From NCBI GenBank assembly GCA_910588455.1, contig CAJUPG010000002.1, forward strand, positions 1 to 62,735: a DNA stretch of 62,735 bases, given 5' to 3'. Below are positions 49,753 to 57,919 of the stretch, piece after piece. Below the pieces are notes generated by a model that searched no databases, was not told the DNA's origin, and saw nothing but the letters and a program-made list of their open reading frames with translations. Numbering within the stretch: position 1 is the stretch's first letter; each line of letters opens with the position of its first letter. The position numbers were made by a program, and so were the translations under genes. The stretch comes from an uncultured Oscillospiraceae bacterium (GTDB taxonomy: Bacteria; Bacillota; Clostridia; Oscillospirales; Oscillospiraceae).

Positions 49753-50565
49753 ATGGGAAAATTTGACGGCGTTTTATTGGCCAGCGACTTCGACGATACC
49801 TTATATGACTGCTATGGCCGGGTCCCCCAGGCCAATCTGGAGGCCCTGCGCTATTTTACCGGCCAGGGAGGCCGCTTCTCCGTAGCCACCGGCCGGGCCC
49901 ACCGGACCTTCGCCCCTTACGCCCACCTGGCCCCCATGAATGCCCCGGCAGTGCTTTCCAACGGGTCGGCTCTCTACGACTTTGCCAAAAATCACATGAT
50001 TTTCCAGACCTTTCTGCGCGGCCGCGCCCTCCAGGACCTGGAGCAGCTGGCAGAGGTCTTTCCGGAGATCGGCTTTGAGGCGTATTTTGGGGAGGAGATC
50101 TACGTCTATCAGCCCAACGCCGTCACCGAGGCCCATATGGCCAAGGTGGGCACCGATTACACCCTCTGTCCCAAAATTTCGGATATGCCTGTCCCCTGGA
50201 CCAAGGTGATTTTGCAGCAGGAGTATGAATATCTGCTCAAAGTGCAGGCCTGGATGCGGGAGGAGTTTCCCAACGAGTACGAAGTCATTTTCTCCAACCA
50301 GTATCTGCTGGAGGTGACGGACTTCGGAAGCAACAAGGGGGGCATGGTGAAAAAACTGGCGGACTACCTGCACATAGCCCCGGAGCACATCTACTGCGTG
50401 GGGGACAACCAGAACGACATTCCCATGCTGGTCCTGTCGGCCATCCCCTTCGCCCCCGCCAACTGCGCCCAGGAGGTCAAGGACTGGGGCGCCCGGGTTT
50501 TGTGCTCCTGTGAGGAGGGCGTGATCGCGCCGATTATAGAAATTCTGGATAAAAAATACCTATAA
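49753..50565 (+). CDS. HAD-superfamily Cof-type phosphatase in the thiT transcript
   Basis: 270 residues. Motif I SDFDDTLYD has nucleophile Asp12 and acid Asp14 (the usual Gly after them is Asp15); motif II VATGRAHRT; motif IV GDNQNDIPML. It is a cytosolic sugar- or cofactor-phosphate phosphatase of the Cof group. It lies 34 nt after thiT with no strong terminator between, so it is probably under the same TPP riboswitch, which suggests a thiamine-phosphate or pyrimidine-phosphate substrate; that is inference. Confidence 0.85.
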   Translation: MGKFDGVLLASDFDDTLYDCYGRVPQANLEALRYFTGQGGRFSVATGRAHRTFAPYAHLAPMNAPAVLSNGSALYDFAKNHMIFQTFLRGRALQDLEQLAEVFPEIGFEAYFGEEIYVYQPNAVTEAHMAKVGTDYTLCPKISDMPVPWTKVILQQEYEYLLKVQAWMREEFPNEYEVIFSNQYLLEVTDFGSNKGGMVKKLADYLHIAPEHIYCVGDNQNDIPMLVLSAIPFAPANCAQEVKDWGARVLCSCEEGVIAPIIEILDKKYL

Positions 50566-50572
50566 AAAGAAA

Positions 50573-50603
50573 GTAACCCCCGCCCAGTCTGGGCGGGGGT
50601 TAC
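50573..50603. terminator. Terminator between converging HAD and DUF3048 genes
   Basis: GTAACCCCCGCCC (50573-50585) pairs with GGGCGGGGGTTAC (50591-50603) around AGTCT: a perfect 13-bp stem. The T-rich tail (TTTCTTTTTAT) is on the minus strand, so it mainly ends the DUF3048-glgP transcript. Confidence 0.85.
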
Positions 50604-50608
50604 ATAAT

Positions 50609-50638
50609 TGTGGATAACCTTGTGGAAAGTGTGGAAAA
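50609..50638 (+). other. Tandem DnaA-box cluster between converging genes
   Basis: One perfect box TGTGGATAA (50609-50617), then TGTGGAAAG (50621-50629) and TGTGGAAAA (50630-50638), all in the same orientation within 30 bp, with gaps of three and zero bases. It lies 10 kb from dnaA-dnaN, in non-coding DNA between a terminator and the DUF3048 stop. Confidence 0.7.
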
Positions 50639-50639
50639 C

Positions 50640-51719
50640 CTAAGCAAAGCTCACCGGGTCCTTGGTGCCCACAATGTTCACGTAGGTGGGCCCAATGCCA
50701 AAAATCAGCTCGTTCCCATCGGCAGTAGTGTAGGTCAGGGGGGAGTGCACCTCCGGCTTGGACCATTTGATTTCCACCGCCCGGCCTCCGCAGGCAAAAT
50801 ATCCGGACCCGGACCCGGTGGTGCGGACCTTCAGCCGTCCGGCCTCGTCCCCGGGAATAATCGACTTGTCTGTAAAGAGCACCAGCACATTTTTCACAGC
50901 CACCTGCTCCCCGGTGTTGGCGTCGATATAGGGCTGCCCGTATTCCTCCACCAAATACTGTCCGGAAGCCCCGTCGTAGGTGAACACCCCGGTCTTGTAG
51001 GTGGAAAACTTTACGGTGATGGTGCTGGCCTCCCAGCCGTCCGCCGGCACCGCGTCCTGGGCGAAGGACATGGGATAGGTATAGCCCTCCTTGTGGTCCA
51101 GCCGGGTCCGGTAGGTGGGCATCAGAGTGCTGATGTTCTCCCCGGAGGTAAGTACGCTGTGTTCCATGCCTGCGCTCCGGCGGCGCTCCTTGTCCCGCCA
51201 GTAGAGGGTCCCCTCATAGGGGCCGTTGACGCAGTCAAAGGCGGAAATGCCCCAGCTTTTGATTACCTCATAGGCCCGGGGACTGCCTCCGGCGTGGAGA
51301 AACAGCGCGTCGTGGCCCGCCGCCAGGGACACGTAATAGTCCCGGGCGGACCGGACGGTGCCGATGTTCCCCACGCCCTCCACGCTCTGAAACACTCCCA
51401 GCATCCGGGTAATGCCTCCCTCGGCGCACACCTCATAGATGAGATCCGCCTCAGACACCCCCGCCTGGGGCAGCGCCTTTTTCAGGTTGTTGAGCATAAT
51501 GGCGCAGGGCCGCTGCATCGCGATCTCCGTCTCACAGCCCTCCCCGGTGAGGGGATTCACATAGGGCAGGGGCTCCGGAAGCTCCGGCAGGGGCGGAATT
51601 TTTATGGAGAACGCAGGCACAATGGGTTCCTCAAATAGGGGCCCCGGGGCCTCCCGGGGCGTTTTGCCGCAGGAGGCCAGCAGCAGCAGGCACAGTAAAA
51701 GGACGGCGATTTTTTTCAT
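50640..51719 (-). CDS. DUF3048 lipoprotein (YerB-like)
   Basis: 359 residues with a lipoprotein signal (LLLLASCGK; Cys17), then the two DUF3048 lobes: RPCAIMLNNLKKALPQAGVS, VRSARDYYVSLAAGHDALFLHAGGS (cited in part) and a C-terminal FGIGPTYVNIVG. Extracytoplasmic protein of unknown biochemical function. It follows glgP by 3 nt. Confidence 0.92.
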   Translation of the reverse strand: MKKIAVLLLCLLLLASCGKTPREAPGPLFEEPIVPAFSIKIPPLPELPEPLPYVNPLTGEGCETEIAMQRPCAIMLNNLKKALPQAGVSEADLIYEVCAEGGITRMLGVFQSVEGVGNIGTVRSARDYYVSLAAGHDALFLHAGGSPRAYEVIKSWGISAFDCVNGPYEGTLYWRDKERRRSAGMEHSVLTSGENISTLMPTYRTRLDHKEGYTYPMSFAQDAVPADGWEASTITVKFSTYKTGVFTYDGASGQYLVEEYGQPYIDANTGEQVAVKNVLVLFTDKSIIPGDEAGRLKVRTTGSGSGYFACGGRAVEIKWSKPEVHSPLTYTTADGNELIFGIGPTYVNIVGTKDPVSFA

Positions 51720-51722
51720 GGC

Positions 51723-53993
51723 TTACAGATGCCAGATATCCCGGTTGTACTCCTGAATGGTGCGGTCGGAGGAGAAGAAACCGGATTTGCCGATGTTCAC
51801 CAGGGTTTTGGCCGCCCAATCCCGGCGGCCCTCGTAGTCCCACAGGGCCTGGTCCTTCACCTTGGCGTAGTCCCGCACGTCCAGCAGGGCCATAAAGTAG
51901 TCCTTCCCCTTCAAATCCCCCTGGAGGGCCTGGAGCTTGTCCATGCTGCCAATGGCGGACAGCTCCGGGCCGGTGATGAAGTCCACCGCCTCCCGAATCC
52001 ACCGGCTGGCGCCGTAGAAGTCCTCCGGGTGGTACGCGTTCCGGGCGTACAGGTCAATCACCTTGTCGCTCAGCGCGCCGAACAGATAGATGTTGTCCTC
52101 CCCCACCAGGTCGGCGATCTCCACATTGGCCCCATCCAGGGTGCCGATGGTCAGCGCGCCGTTGGCCATGAACTTCATGTTGCTGGTGCCGCTGGCCTCC
52201 TTGGAGGCCAGGGAGATCTGCTCGGACAGGTCGGCGGCGGGAATCAGCTCCTCTGCCAGCGTCACGTTGTAGTTCTCCACCATGACAATCTTCATCCAGG
52301 GGGAGACCTGGGGGTCCTCATTGACCAGCTTTTGCAGGCAGAGAATCAGGTGAATGATATTTTTGGCCATAATATAGGCCGGGGCGGCCTTGGCCCCGAA
52401 AATCACCGTAATGGGCCGGGCGGGGGTATAGCCCGCCTTGATCCGCTGATACTGGTGGATGGCGTACAGGGCGTTCATCTGCTGGCGCTTGTACTCATGC
52501 AGCCGCTTCACCTGGATGTCGAAGATGGATTCCGGGTCCAGGCTGATGCCCTGGGTTTTGGAGAGATAGGCGCTCAGGCGCTTTTTGTTGTCCGATTTGA
52601 CGGCCAGCAGCCGGTCCAGCACCTGGGTATCCTTCCGGAAGGACAGCAGCTTCTCCAGCTGGGCCGGGTCCCGCTTCCAGCCCTCCCCAATGCACTGGGT
52701 AATCAGCTCCGCCAGGGCGGGGTTGCAGGCCATCAGCCAGCGGCGGAAGGTCACGCCGTTGGTCTTGTTGTTGAACTTGCCGGGATAGATATCATAAAAA
52801 TGCTTCAGCTCGGTGTTTTTCAGAATATCCGTGTGCAGGGCGGCCACGCCGTTGACGGAGAACCCGTAATGAATGTCCATGTGGGCCATGTGGATGCAGT
52901 CGTTGTCGTCGATGATGGCCACCCGGGGGTCGGCATACTTCTCCTTGGCCCGCTTGTCCAGCTCCCGGATGATGGGCATCAGCTGGGGAGCCACCTGCTC
53001 CAGATAGGAGGAGGGCCAGGTCTCCAGGGCCTCGGCCAGAATGGTGTGGTTGGTGTAGGCGCACACATTGGAGGCCACATAGATGGCCTCGTCCATGGAG
53101 AGCCCCAGTTCCTTCCGGGCCAGCAGCTGGCGGATCAGTTCCGGAATGACCATAGAGGGGTGGGTATCGTTGATTTGAATCACCGCGTGCTGGTTCAGCC
53201 GCTTGATGGACCAGCCCTTCTCCTCCGCCTCCCGGAGGATCAGCTGTACGGCGGAGCACACCATGAAATACTGCTGGTACACCCGCAGCAGCTTGCCCGC
53301 CTCGTCGCTGTCGTCGGGGTACAGGAAGGAGGTGAGGCAGTGGGCGATGTCCCCCTTGTCGAAGGAGATGCCCTGTTCCGGGGCGGGGGCGGGCTGGGTC
53401 ACGTCGAACAGGTGGAGCTTATTCACCACGCCGTTTTCATACCCGGGGACGTTCAGATCGTAGAGCACGGACTCCAGCTCCTGGGAGCCGAAGGGGACCT
53501 TGAAGCGCACGCCGGTGTCGGTGAGCCAGCTCTGGTCCTCCAGCCAGGGGTTGGGCTGCTCCCGCTGCTGGTTGTGCTCAAACACCTGCTGGAACAGGCC
53601 GTAGTGGTAATTGAGGCCCACGCCGTCGCCGTTGAGGCCCAGGGAGGCGATGGAATCCAGAAAGCAGGCCGCCAGCCGGCCCAGACCGCCGTTGCCCAGG
53701 GAGGGCTCCGGCTCAAAGTCCTCCACCCGGCTCAGGTCGCGGCCCGCCTGGGCCAGCACCTGCTTGGCCTGGTCGTAGAGCCCCAGATTCAGCAGGTTGT
53801 TGGACAGCAGCTTGCCGATCAAAAATTCGGCGGAGATGTAATAGAGCTTCCGTCCGGCGGAAGGGGCGGTATTTTTCTGCTGGACCCTTTGGGTGAGGGT
53901 GAGCAGGGCGTAATACAGGTCCTGATCCGCGGCATTTTCCAGGGTTTTCCCCTTCTGCTCCAGCAGACCGGTCAATTCTTTCTTCAAATCCAT
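51723..53993 (-). CDS. glgP: Glycogen/alpha-glucan phosphorylase
   Basis: Releases glucose 1-phosphate from glycogen. 756 residues (shorter than the 800-840 of enterobacterial enzymes): SAEFLIGKLLSNNLLNLG, LGNGGLGRLAACFLDS, INDTHPSM, KRLHEYKRQ and the PLP lysine motif EASGTSNMKFMANGALTIG. Works with GlgX (14 kb). Preceded by AAGGAGG, 37 nt after the divIVA terminator. Confidence 0.96.
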   Translation of the reverse strand: MDLKKELTGLLEQKGKTLENAADQDLYYALLTLTQRVQQKNTAPSAGRKLYYISAEFLIGKLLSNNLLNLGLYDQAKQVLAQAGRDLSRVEDFEPEPSLGNGGLGRLAACFLDSIASLGLNGDGVGLNYHYGLFQQVFEHNQQREQPNPWLEDQSWLTDTGVRFKVPFGSQELESVLYDLNVPGYENGVVNKLHLFDVTQPAPAPEQGISFDKGDIAHCLTSFLYPDDSDEAGKLLRVYQQYFMVCSAVQLILREAEEKGWSIKRLNQHAVIQINDTHPSMVIPELIRQLLARKELGLSMDEAIYVASNVCAYTNHTILAEALETWPSSYLEQVAPQLMPIIRELDKRAKEKYADPRVAIIDDNDCIHMAHMDIHYGFSVNGVAALHTDILKNTELKHFYDIYPGKFNNKTNGVTFRRWLMACNPALAELITQCIGEGWKRDPAQLEKLLSFRKDTQVLDRLLAVKSDNKKRLSAYLSKTQGISLDPESIFDIQVKRLHEYKRQQMNALYAIHQYQRIKAGYTPARPITVIFGAKAAPAYIMAKNIIHLILCLQKLVNEDPQVSPWMKIVMVENYNVTLAEELIPAADLSEQISLASKEASGTSNMKFMANGALTIGTLDGANVEIADLVGEDNIYLFGALSDKVIDLYARNAYHPEDFYGASRWIREAVDFITGPELSAIGSMDKLQALQGDLKGKDYFMALLDVRDYAKVKDQALWDYEGRRDWAAKTLVNIGKSGFFSSDRTIQEYNRDIWHL

Positions 53994-54029
53994 AACAATT
54001 CCTCCTTGTTTCTGTCGGAAAAATCAAAG

Positions 54030-54058
54030 CAGGAGGCGGGCTCGGGCCCTGCCTCCTG
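54030..54058 (-). terminator. Terminator of the divIVA operon
   Basis: On the minus strand CAGGAGGC pairs with GCCTCCTG with an inner GGGC/GCCC stem, followed by TTTGATTTTTT. Confidence 0.75.
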
Positions 54059-54078
54059 TTTCACAAACAAAGATGAGG

Positions 54079-54810
54079 TCAGTCGTCCTCGTCCTCCGCG
54101 TAATTGGGCCCGAATTTTAACCGGCCGAAGTCGATGCGGCTGGCGGCAATCTCCGCCTCCCCGCCTTCGTCCTGGGCGGCACGCTCCCCGGTGGGGAACT
54201 CCGCCGTATCCGTAAGGTCCGGGGGTTCCTCTCCGGCCTTTGCCTTCAGATTTTCCGCCGTAGCCGCCGCCATGGCCTGGGCCAGAAGCCGCTGGACGTT
54301 GTCGTCAATCTCGCTGGCGGCCTCCTCCACCGGATCAGCCTGGGGCATAGGCACGTCGGGGCACAGCTGGGACAGATGCTCCAGGTAGTCGGCCTGCTTT
54401 TCCATCAGCGCCCGGACCTGGGCCACAAAGGACATGGTGGAGCGCTTGGCGCTGTCCAGACGGAACTGCTCCGCGTCCGCCTCCTGGCGGATGGTGGAGG
54501 CCTTCTGCTGGGCGGTCTGTTCGGCGTTTTTCAGAATTTCGTCCCGCTTCTGGTTGGCCTGATGGATCAGATCGTCGGCCATCTGCTGGGCGGCCATCAG
54601 GGCCTTACGCATGGCGTCCTCGGTGGAGCGGTACTCCTCCACCTTTTCCACCAGTACCTTCATTTTGCTTTTCAGCACGGCGTTTTCGTTATAAAGGCTG
54701 GTGTAGTCCGCCGTTAAAATATCCAAAAACTCGTCTACCTGGCCCATGTTGTAGCCGCCGAAGGACGCTTTCGGAAACGCCCGCTCAGATACCTCCTGAG
54801 GAGTGAGCAT
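54079..54810 (-). CDS. divIVA: Cell-division/polar scaffold protein DivIVA
   Basis: 243 residues. The N-terminal DivIVA domain (LTPQEVSERAFPKASFGGYNMGQVDEFLD) binds curved membrane; a long coiled coil (about 35-165) follows, then an acidic, disordered tail (ending EDEDD). Last gene of a long minus-strand run starting near mutS. Only the first helical motif is quoted in parts: FGGYNMGQVDEFLD. Confidence 0.94.
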   Translation of the reverse strand: MLTPQEVSERAFPKASFGGYNMGQVDEFLDILTADYTSLYNENAVLKSKMKVLVEKVEEYRSTEDAMRKALMAAQQMADDLIHQANQKRDEILKNAEQTAQQKASTIRQEADAEQFRLDSAKRSTMSFVAQVRALMEKQADYLEHLSQLCPDVPMPQADPVEEAASEIDDNVQRLLAQAMAAATAENLKAKAGEEPPDLTDTAEFPTGERAAQDEGGEAEIAASRIDFGRLKFGPNYAEDEDD

Positions 54811-54836
54811 AGTGATAACCTCCTAAAATGCTGGCA

Positions 54837-55061
54837 TCAGCCCCGGTGCATCACCCGGAAATCCGTTGTGAATACCTCCAGGGGGACAGAGAAATAGCCC
54901 CGGCTGGTGGAGATAGAGACCTTGGTCCGGTCCACAAACACCACCTCGCCCAGTTCTCCGTTGTTGTAGTTTGCGCCCCGGGTCTGGGCCTGGACGCGGT
55001 CGCCTACCTTGGGCATATATTTTATCTCGGTTTCCCGCATCGAAAAACTGCGAAAAGCCAT
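54837..55061 (-). CDS. Hypothetical 74-aa protein between sepF and divIVA
   Basis: Not recognised as a known family. Residues 15-65 look like a small beta-barrel of the SH3/KOW type (KVGDRVQAQTRG, GELGEVVFVDRTKVSIST). The ATG at 55061 has AAAGGAG upstream; a longer reading is less likely. Its place inside the sepF-divIVA division cluster, with gaps of 26 and 31 nt, suggests a division- or envelope-related or a nucleic-acid-binding role. Confidence 0.7.
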   Translation of the reverse strand: MAFRSFSMRETEIKYMPKVGDRVQAQTRGANYNNGELGEVVFVDRTKVSISTSRGYFSVPLEVFTTDFRVMHRG

Positions 55062-55092
55062 GGGAATTCTCCTTTCTAGTTCAAAGCTCGGA

Positions 55093-55581
55093 TCAGAAAT
55101 ACAGTCCGTTGTTTTCCAGCTCGTCAATCAGATCGCCTAAAATATCTACATTATAGGGGGTGATAATGTAGGTGGAGATGGCCACTTTTTTAATTTTCCC
55201 CTCCTGGGCATAGGATACCCCGGCCAAAAAGTCCAGCAGCCGCCGGGCCACGTCCTTGTTGGTGGACTCCAGGTTAAGCACCACCGTGCGCTTCTCCCGC
55301 AAATGGTCGGCAATTTCCGACGCGTTCTCAAACCGGTCGGGCTTCACCAGTACCACCTGGAGCTGGGTGGCGGCCCGGATGTTGACTACCTTGTTGCTGC
55401 GCCGGTCGCTGTCCAGGTCGGCGGGGGGGTCGTAATAAGAGCTGGCGGCGCTCCGGCGCTCCGGAACGCGCTCCCGGCGATCCACCGGCCGGGGGGCGGG
55501 CTCGTACTCGTCCTCAAAGTCGTCCTCTTCCTCATCCTCATAGGGGTGTGCCAGGCGTTTAAATTCATCCAGAAGTCCCAT
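55093..55581 (-). CDS. sepF: Cell division protein SepF
   Basis: 162 residues. A membrane-targeting N-helix (MGLLDEFKRL), an acidic/basic linker, and the SepF core (VVLVKPDRFENASEIADHLRE, NKDVARRLLDFLAG) that forms rings and tethers FtsZ. The start at 55581 follows AAGGAAGGA. Confidence 0.95.
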   Translation of the reverse strand: MGLLDEFKRLAHPYEDEEEDDFEDEYEPAPRPVDRRERVPERRSAASSYYDPPADLDSDRRSNKVVNIRAATQLQVVLVKPDRFENASEIADHLREKRTVVLNLESTNKDVARRLLDFLAGVSYAQEGKIKKVAISTYIITPYNVDILGDLIDELENNGLYF

Positions 55582-55633
55582 ACTGAATCCTTCCCTTTCC
55601 TTTGTAAAATCCTGCTGCCATCCCAAAACCGCG

Positions 55634-56344
55634 TTACGAAAAGGCTCTCATGGGAGGTCTGGGTCCAAACAGGGCGGTACCCACCCGGACCAGGGTGGCG
55701 CCCTCCGCAATGGCGTCGGCGTAATCGCCGCTCATGCCCATGGACAAACAATCCATCTCCGATTGATTATCTAATATTTTTTCCGTTATGTCAACATAAA
55801 GCTGATGAAGTTTTGAAAAATATTGCCTGTTATCTCCCTGATTCTGGGAAATTGGGGGGATTGCCATCAATCCCCGCAGCCGCACATGGGAAAATTTCCT
55901 GGTCAGCTCCGCCAGGGCCGGCAGCGACCCGATGGAAACACCCCCCTTGCTTTCCTCTCCGGCCAGATTGACCTCCAGCAGGATATCCTGGCAAATCTGG
56001 AGCTTTTCCGCCTGGGCTTGAATGGCCCGCAGCAGCCGCTCCGAGTCCACCGAGTGAATCAGGTCCACCCGGCCCACCACCTGCTTCACTTTATTGGTCT
56101 GCAAATGGCCGATGAAATGGACCTGGGCCCCGGCGTAGGCCCCCTCCTCCAGATGGGCGGCCAGCTCCTGGACCCGGTTCTCTCCGCACACCCGGATTCC
56201 CGCGGCGATGGCCTGGCGGATGGTCTGGCCGGTCTGGGTCTTGGTGGCGGCGCACAGGGTAATCTCCTCCGGGCGGCGGCCCGCCTGAAGGGCCGCCTGG
56301 CGGATGTTTTCCAAAACAGTCTCTACGTGCTCGGCAATGGACAT
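55634..56344 (-). CDS. ylmE: PLP homeostasis protein YlmE/YggS
   Basis: 236 residues forming an alanine-racemase-like barrel that holds PLP but has no racemase partner domain. LCAATKTQT (PLP Lys), GENRVQEL, HFIGHLQTNKVKQVV, LSMGMSGDYADAI are diagnostic. It buffers PLP in the cytosol. The ATG at 56344 follows GAGGAG. Neighbour of sepF as in most Firmicutes. Confidence 0.95.
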   Translation of the reverse strand: MSIAEHVETVLENIRQAALQAGRRPEEITLCAATKTQTGQTIRQAIAAGIRVCGENRVQELAAHLEEGAYAGAQVHFIGHLQTNKVKQVVGRVDLIHSVDSERLLRAIQAQAEKLQICQDILLEVNLAGEESKGGVSIGSLPALAELTRKFSHVRLRGLMAIPPISQNQGDNRQYFSKLHQLYVDITEKILDNQSEMDCLSMGMSGDYADAIAEGATLVRVGTALFGPRPPMRAFS

Positions 56345-56364
56345 AGGGCAGTCTCCTCTCTTTA

Positions 56365-57609
56365 TTACAGGGGCATATTGGGGTACAGCCCCACCGCGTT
56401 GACAATCACTTGATCTCCCGCCCGGAAGGCAATCTTGCCGGCGTTCACCGTGCGGACCACGTAAAAATCGCTGCCGGCCATGAGAATTTCCACCGGCTTG
56501 AACTCCGCCCGGCCGCCGGTAATCACATAGACGCCCATCCGCTCCTCCGGGCCGTCCTCCGTGCTGAAGGTCCACATCCGCAGGGCGGCCTTGGGCACCC
56601 GCAGGCCGCTCTGGCTTCGGAAGATCAGCTCGGCGGTCTGCTGGCGCAGCAGGGTGGTCTGGCTCAGATACCGGTCGCTGGAAAAGACCACGGCGCACCG
56701 GCCGTTCTCCTCCTGGCTGATCCGCTCCACCACCATGGGCACATCCTGGTTGAACTCCCCGGAGAAGCGCACCGTGGCGGTGCGGCCCTCCGTGAGCCGC
56801 TTGGCGGTATCCACAGGGAGGGCGGCGGCAAAATACCAGGTATTGGAGGTAATGAGTTTGCCGGGGACGCTGTCGGGGGCCCTGGTCCCCTGGCCGTCCA
56901 GCTGGTCCAGGGCGGAGGGGGTCAGGGACAGGACATTTTCGGCGGTCAGCAGGGTTTCATAGCCGTCCACCCGGGAGGAGAACACCCCGGAGACCGGGGC
57001 CGGCACCTGGGTGACCGCCCCGGAGGACTGGTTGCGCAGCTGGAAAATCTGCTGGGACAGCTGCGCGGCCCGGTCGGTCAAATCGGAGGCGGACAGGTTG
57101 TCCCCAAAGGTGTATTCCCGCTTGAGGACGGTGCTTTTCACCTGCATGACCTGCCGGTCCAGATGGGTGAAGCCGCCGCTGGCGGCGCAGGAACGCAGCT
57201 GGGCCATGGAGGTGATAATTTCCTCATCCAGCTTGGCGGCGGAGAGGTACTCCCCCCCTCCGGCGGCGGCGGACTGCAAAAGCTCGATTTCCAGCTGGAG
57301 GCGCTGAATCTCCGCCTGGTCCTGCTGGGCCTTGGCGTTGCGGTAGACCCGGGCCACCACCTGGTTGGCCCCCACCTTCTCCCCCTCCTCCCGGCTCAGC
57401 TCCAGAATGCCGCTGTGTCCGGGCAGGACCAGCTCATCCCGGACGATGTACCCGTCCGCCGGGGCGCTGTCGTTTACGGTGAACTGATAGGCCAGGGTGG
57501 TGGAGAAGGGATTTTGAAAGGTATCCCAGGCGTAGTAGCCCAGGTACATCGTCAGCATAGCGGCGATTACCAGCATCACCAGGGTGGCCAGAGAGTTGCT
57601 TGTTTTCAT
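56365..57609 (-). CDS. HlyD-like single-pass protein in the division cluster
   Basis: 414 residues. One membrane helix at about 7-27, then an extracytoplasmic region with a lipoyl-like hairpin (ADGYIVRDELVL; GVFSSRVDGYE), a coiled hairpin (about 95-215) and a beta-rich C-terminus. The layout is that of HlyD/membrane-fusion proteins, but no ABC transporter is nearby. Conserved between hfq and ylmE here; the function in this position is unknown. AAAGGAGC before the ATG. Confidence 0.82.
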   Translation of the reverse strand: MKTSNSLATLVMLVIAAMLTMYLGYYAWDTFQNPFSTTLAYQFTVNDSAPADGYIVRDELVLPGHSGILELSREEGEKVGANQVVARVYRNAKAQQDQAEIQRLQLEIELLQSAAAGGGEYLSAAKLDEEIITSMAQLRSCAASGGFTHLDRQVMQVKSTVLKREYTFGDNLSASDLTDRAAQLSQQIFQLRNQSSGAVTQVPAPVSGVFSSRVDGYETLLTAENVLSLTPSALDQLDGQGTRAPDSVPGKLITSNTWYFAAALPVDTAKRLTEGRTATVRFSGEFNQDVPMVVERISQEENGRCAVVFSSDRYLSQTTLLRQQTAELIFRSQSGLRVPKAALRMWTFSTEDGPEERMGVYVITGGRAEFKPVEILMAGSDFYVVRTVNAGKIAFRAGDQVIVNAVGLYPNMPL

Positions 57610-57620
57610 GGGCGCTCCTT

Positions 57621-57653
57621 TGTCCGGGGGACATCTTCACCGCCCCCCGGACA
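57621..57653. repeat. 10-bp hairpin between hfq and the HlyD-like gene
   Basis: TGTCCGGGGG (57621-57630) pairs exactly with CCCCCGGACA (57644-57653) around 13 nt. No T-run follows on the transcribed strand. It ends at the HlyD ribosome site, so it may adjust translation or RNA processing. Confidence 0.55.
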
Positions 57654-57654
57654 G

Positions 57655-57891
57655 TCACCCCTCCTCCCCTGGATACAGGGAAATGGGATGCTCCGGAGTG
57701 ATGGTGGAGATGGCGTGTTTGTAGATGAACTGCTGTTTTCCGTCGGTGTTGACTACCACGATAAAGGCGTCAAAGCCGGTGATGTACCCGCGGATCTGGA
57801 ATCCGTTCATGAGGAAAACAGTGACGGCGCGGCGCTCCCGGCGCAGCTGGGTAAGGACGACTTCCTGCAAATTGTTGCTGGTCTTTGGCAT
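57655..57891 (-). CDS. hfq: RNA chaperone Hfq
   Basis: 78 residues in an LSm fold: NNLQEVVLTQLRRERRAVTVFL is Sm1-like, and FIYKHAISTI is the Sm2 motif (YKHAI). It binds small RNAs and A-rich mRNA. The start is the ATG at 57891, 8 nt after AAGGAG. It follows miaA after 28 nt, as in many bacteria. Confidence 0.95.
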   Translation of the reverse strand: MPKTSNNLQEVVLTQLRRERRAVTVFLMNGFQIRGYITGFDAFIVVVNTDGKQQFIYKHAISTITPEHPISLYPGEEG

Positions 57892-57919
57892 AGGTGACAC
57901 TCCTTTTTCTGTAATGTCC

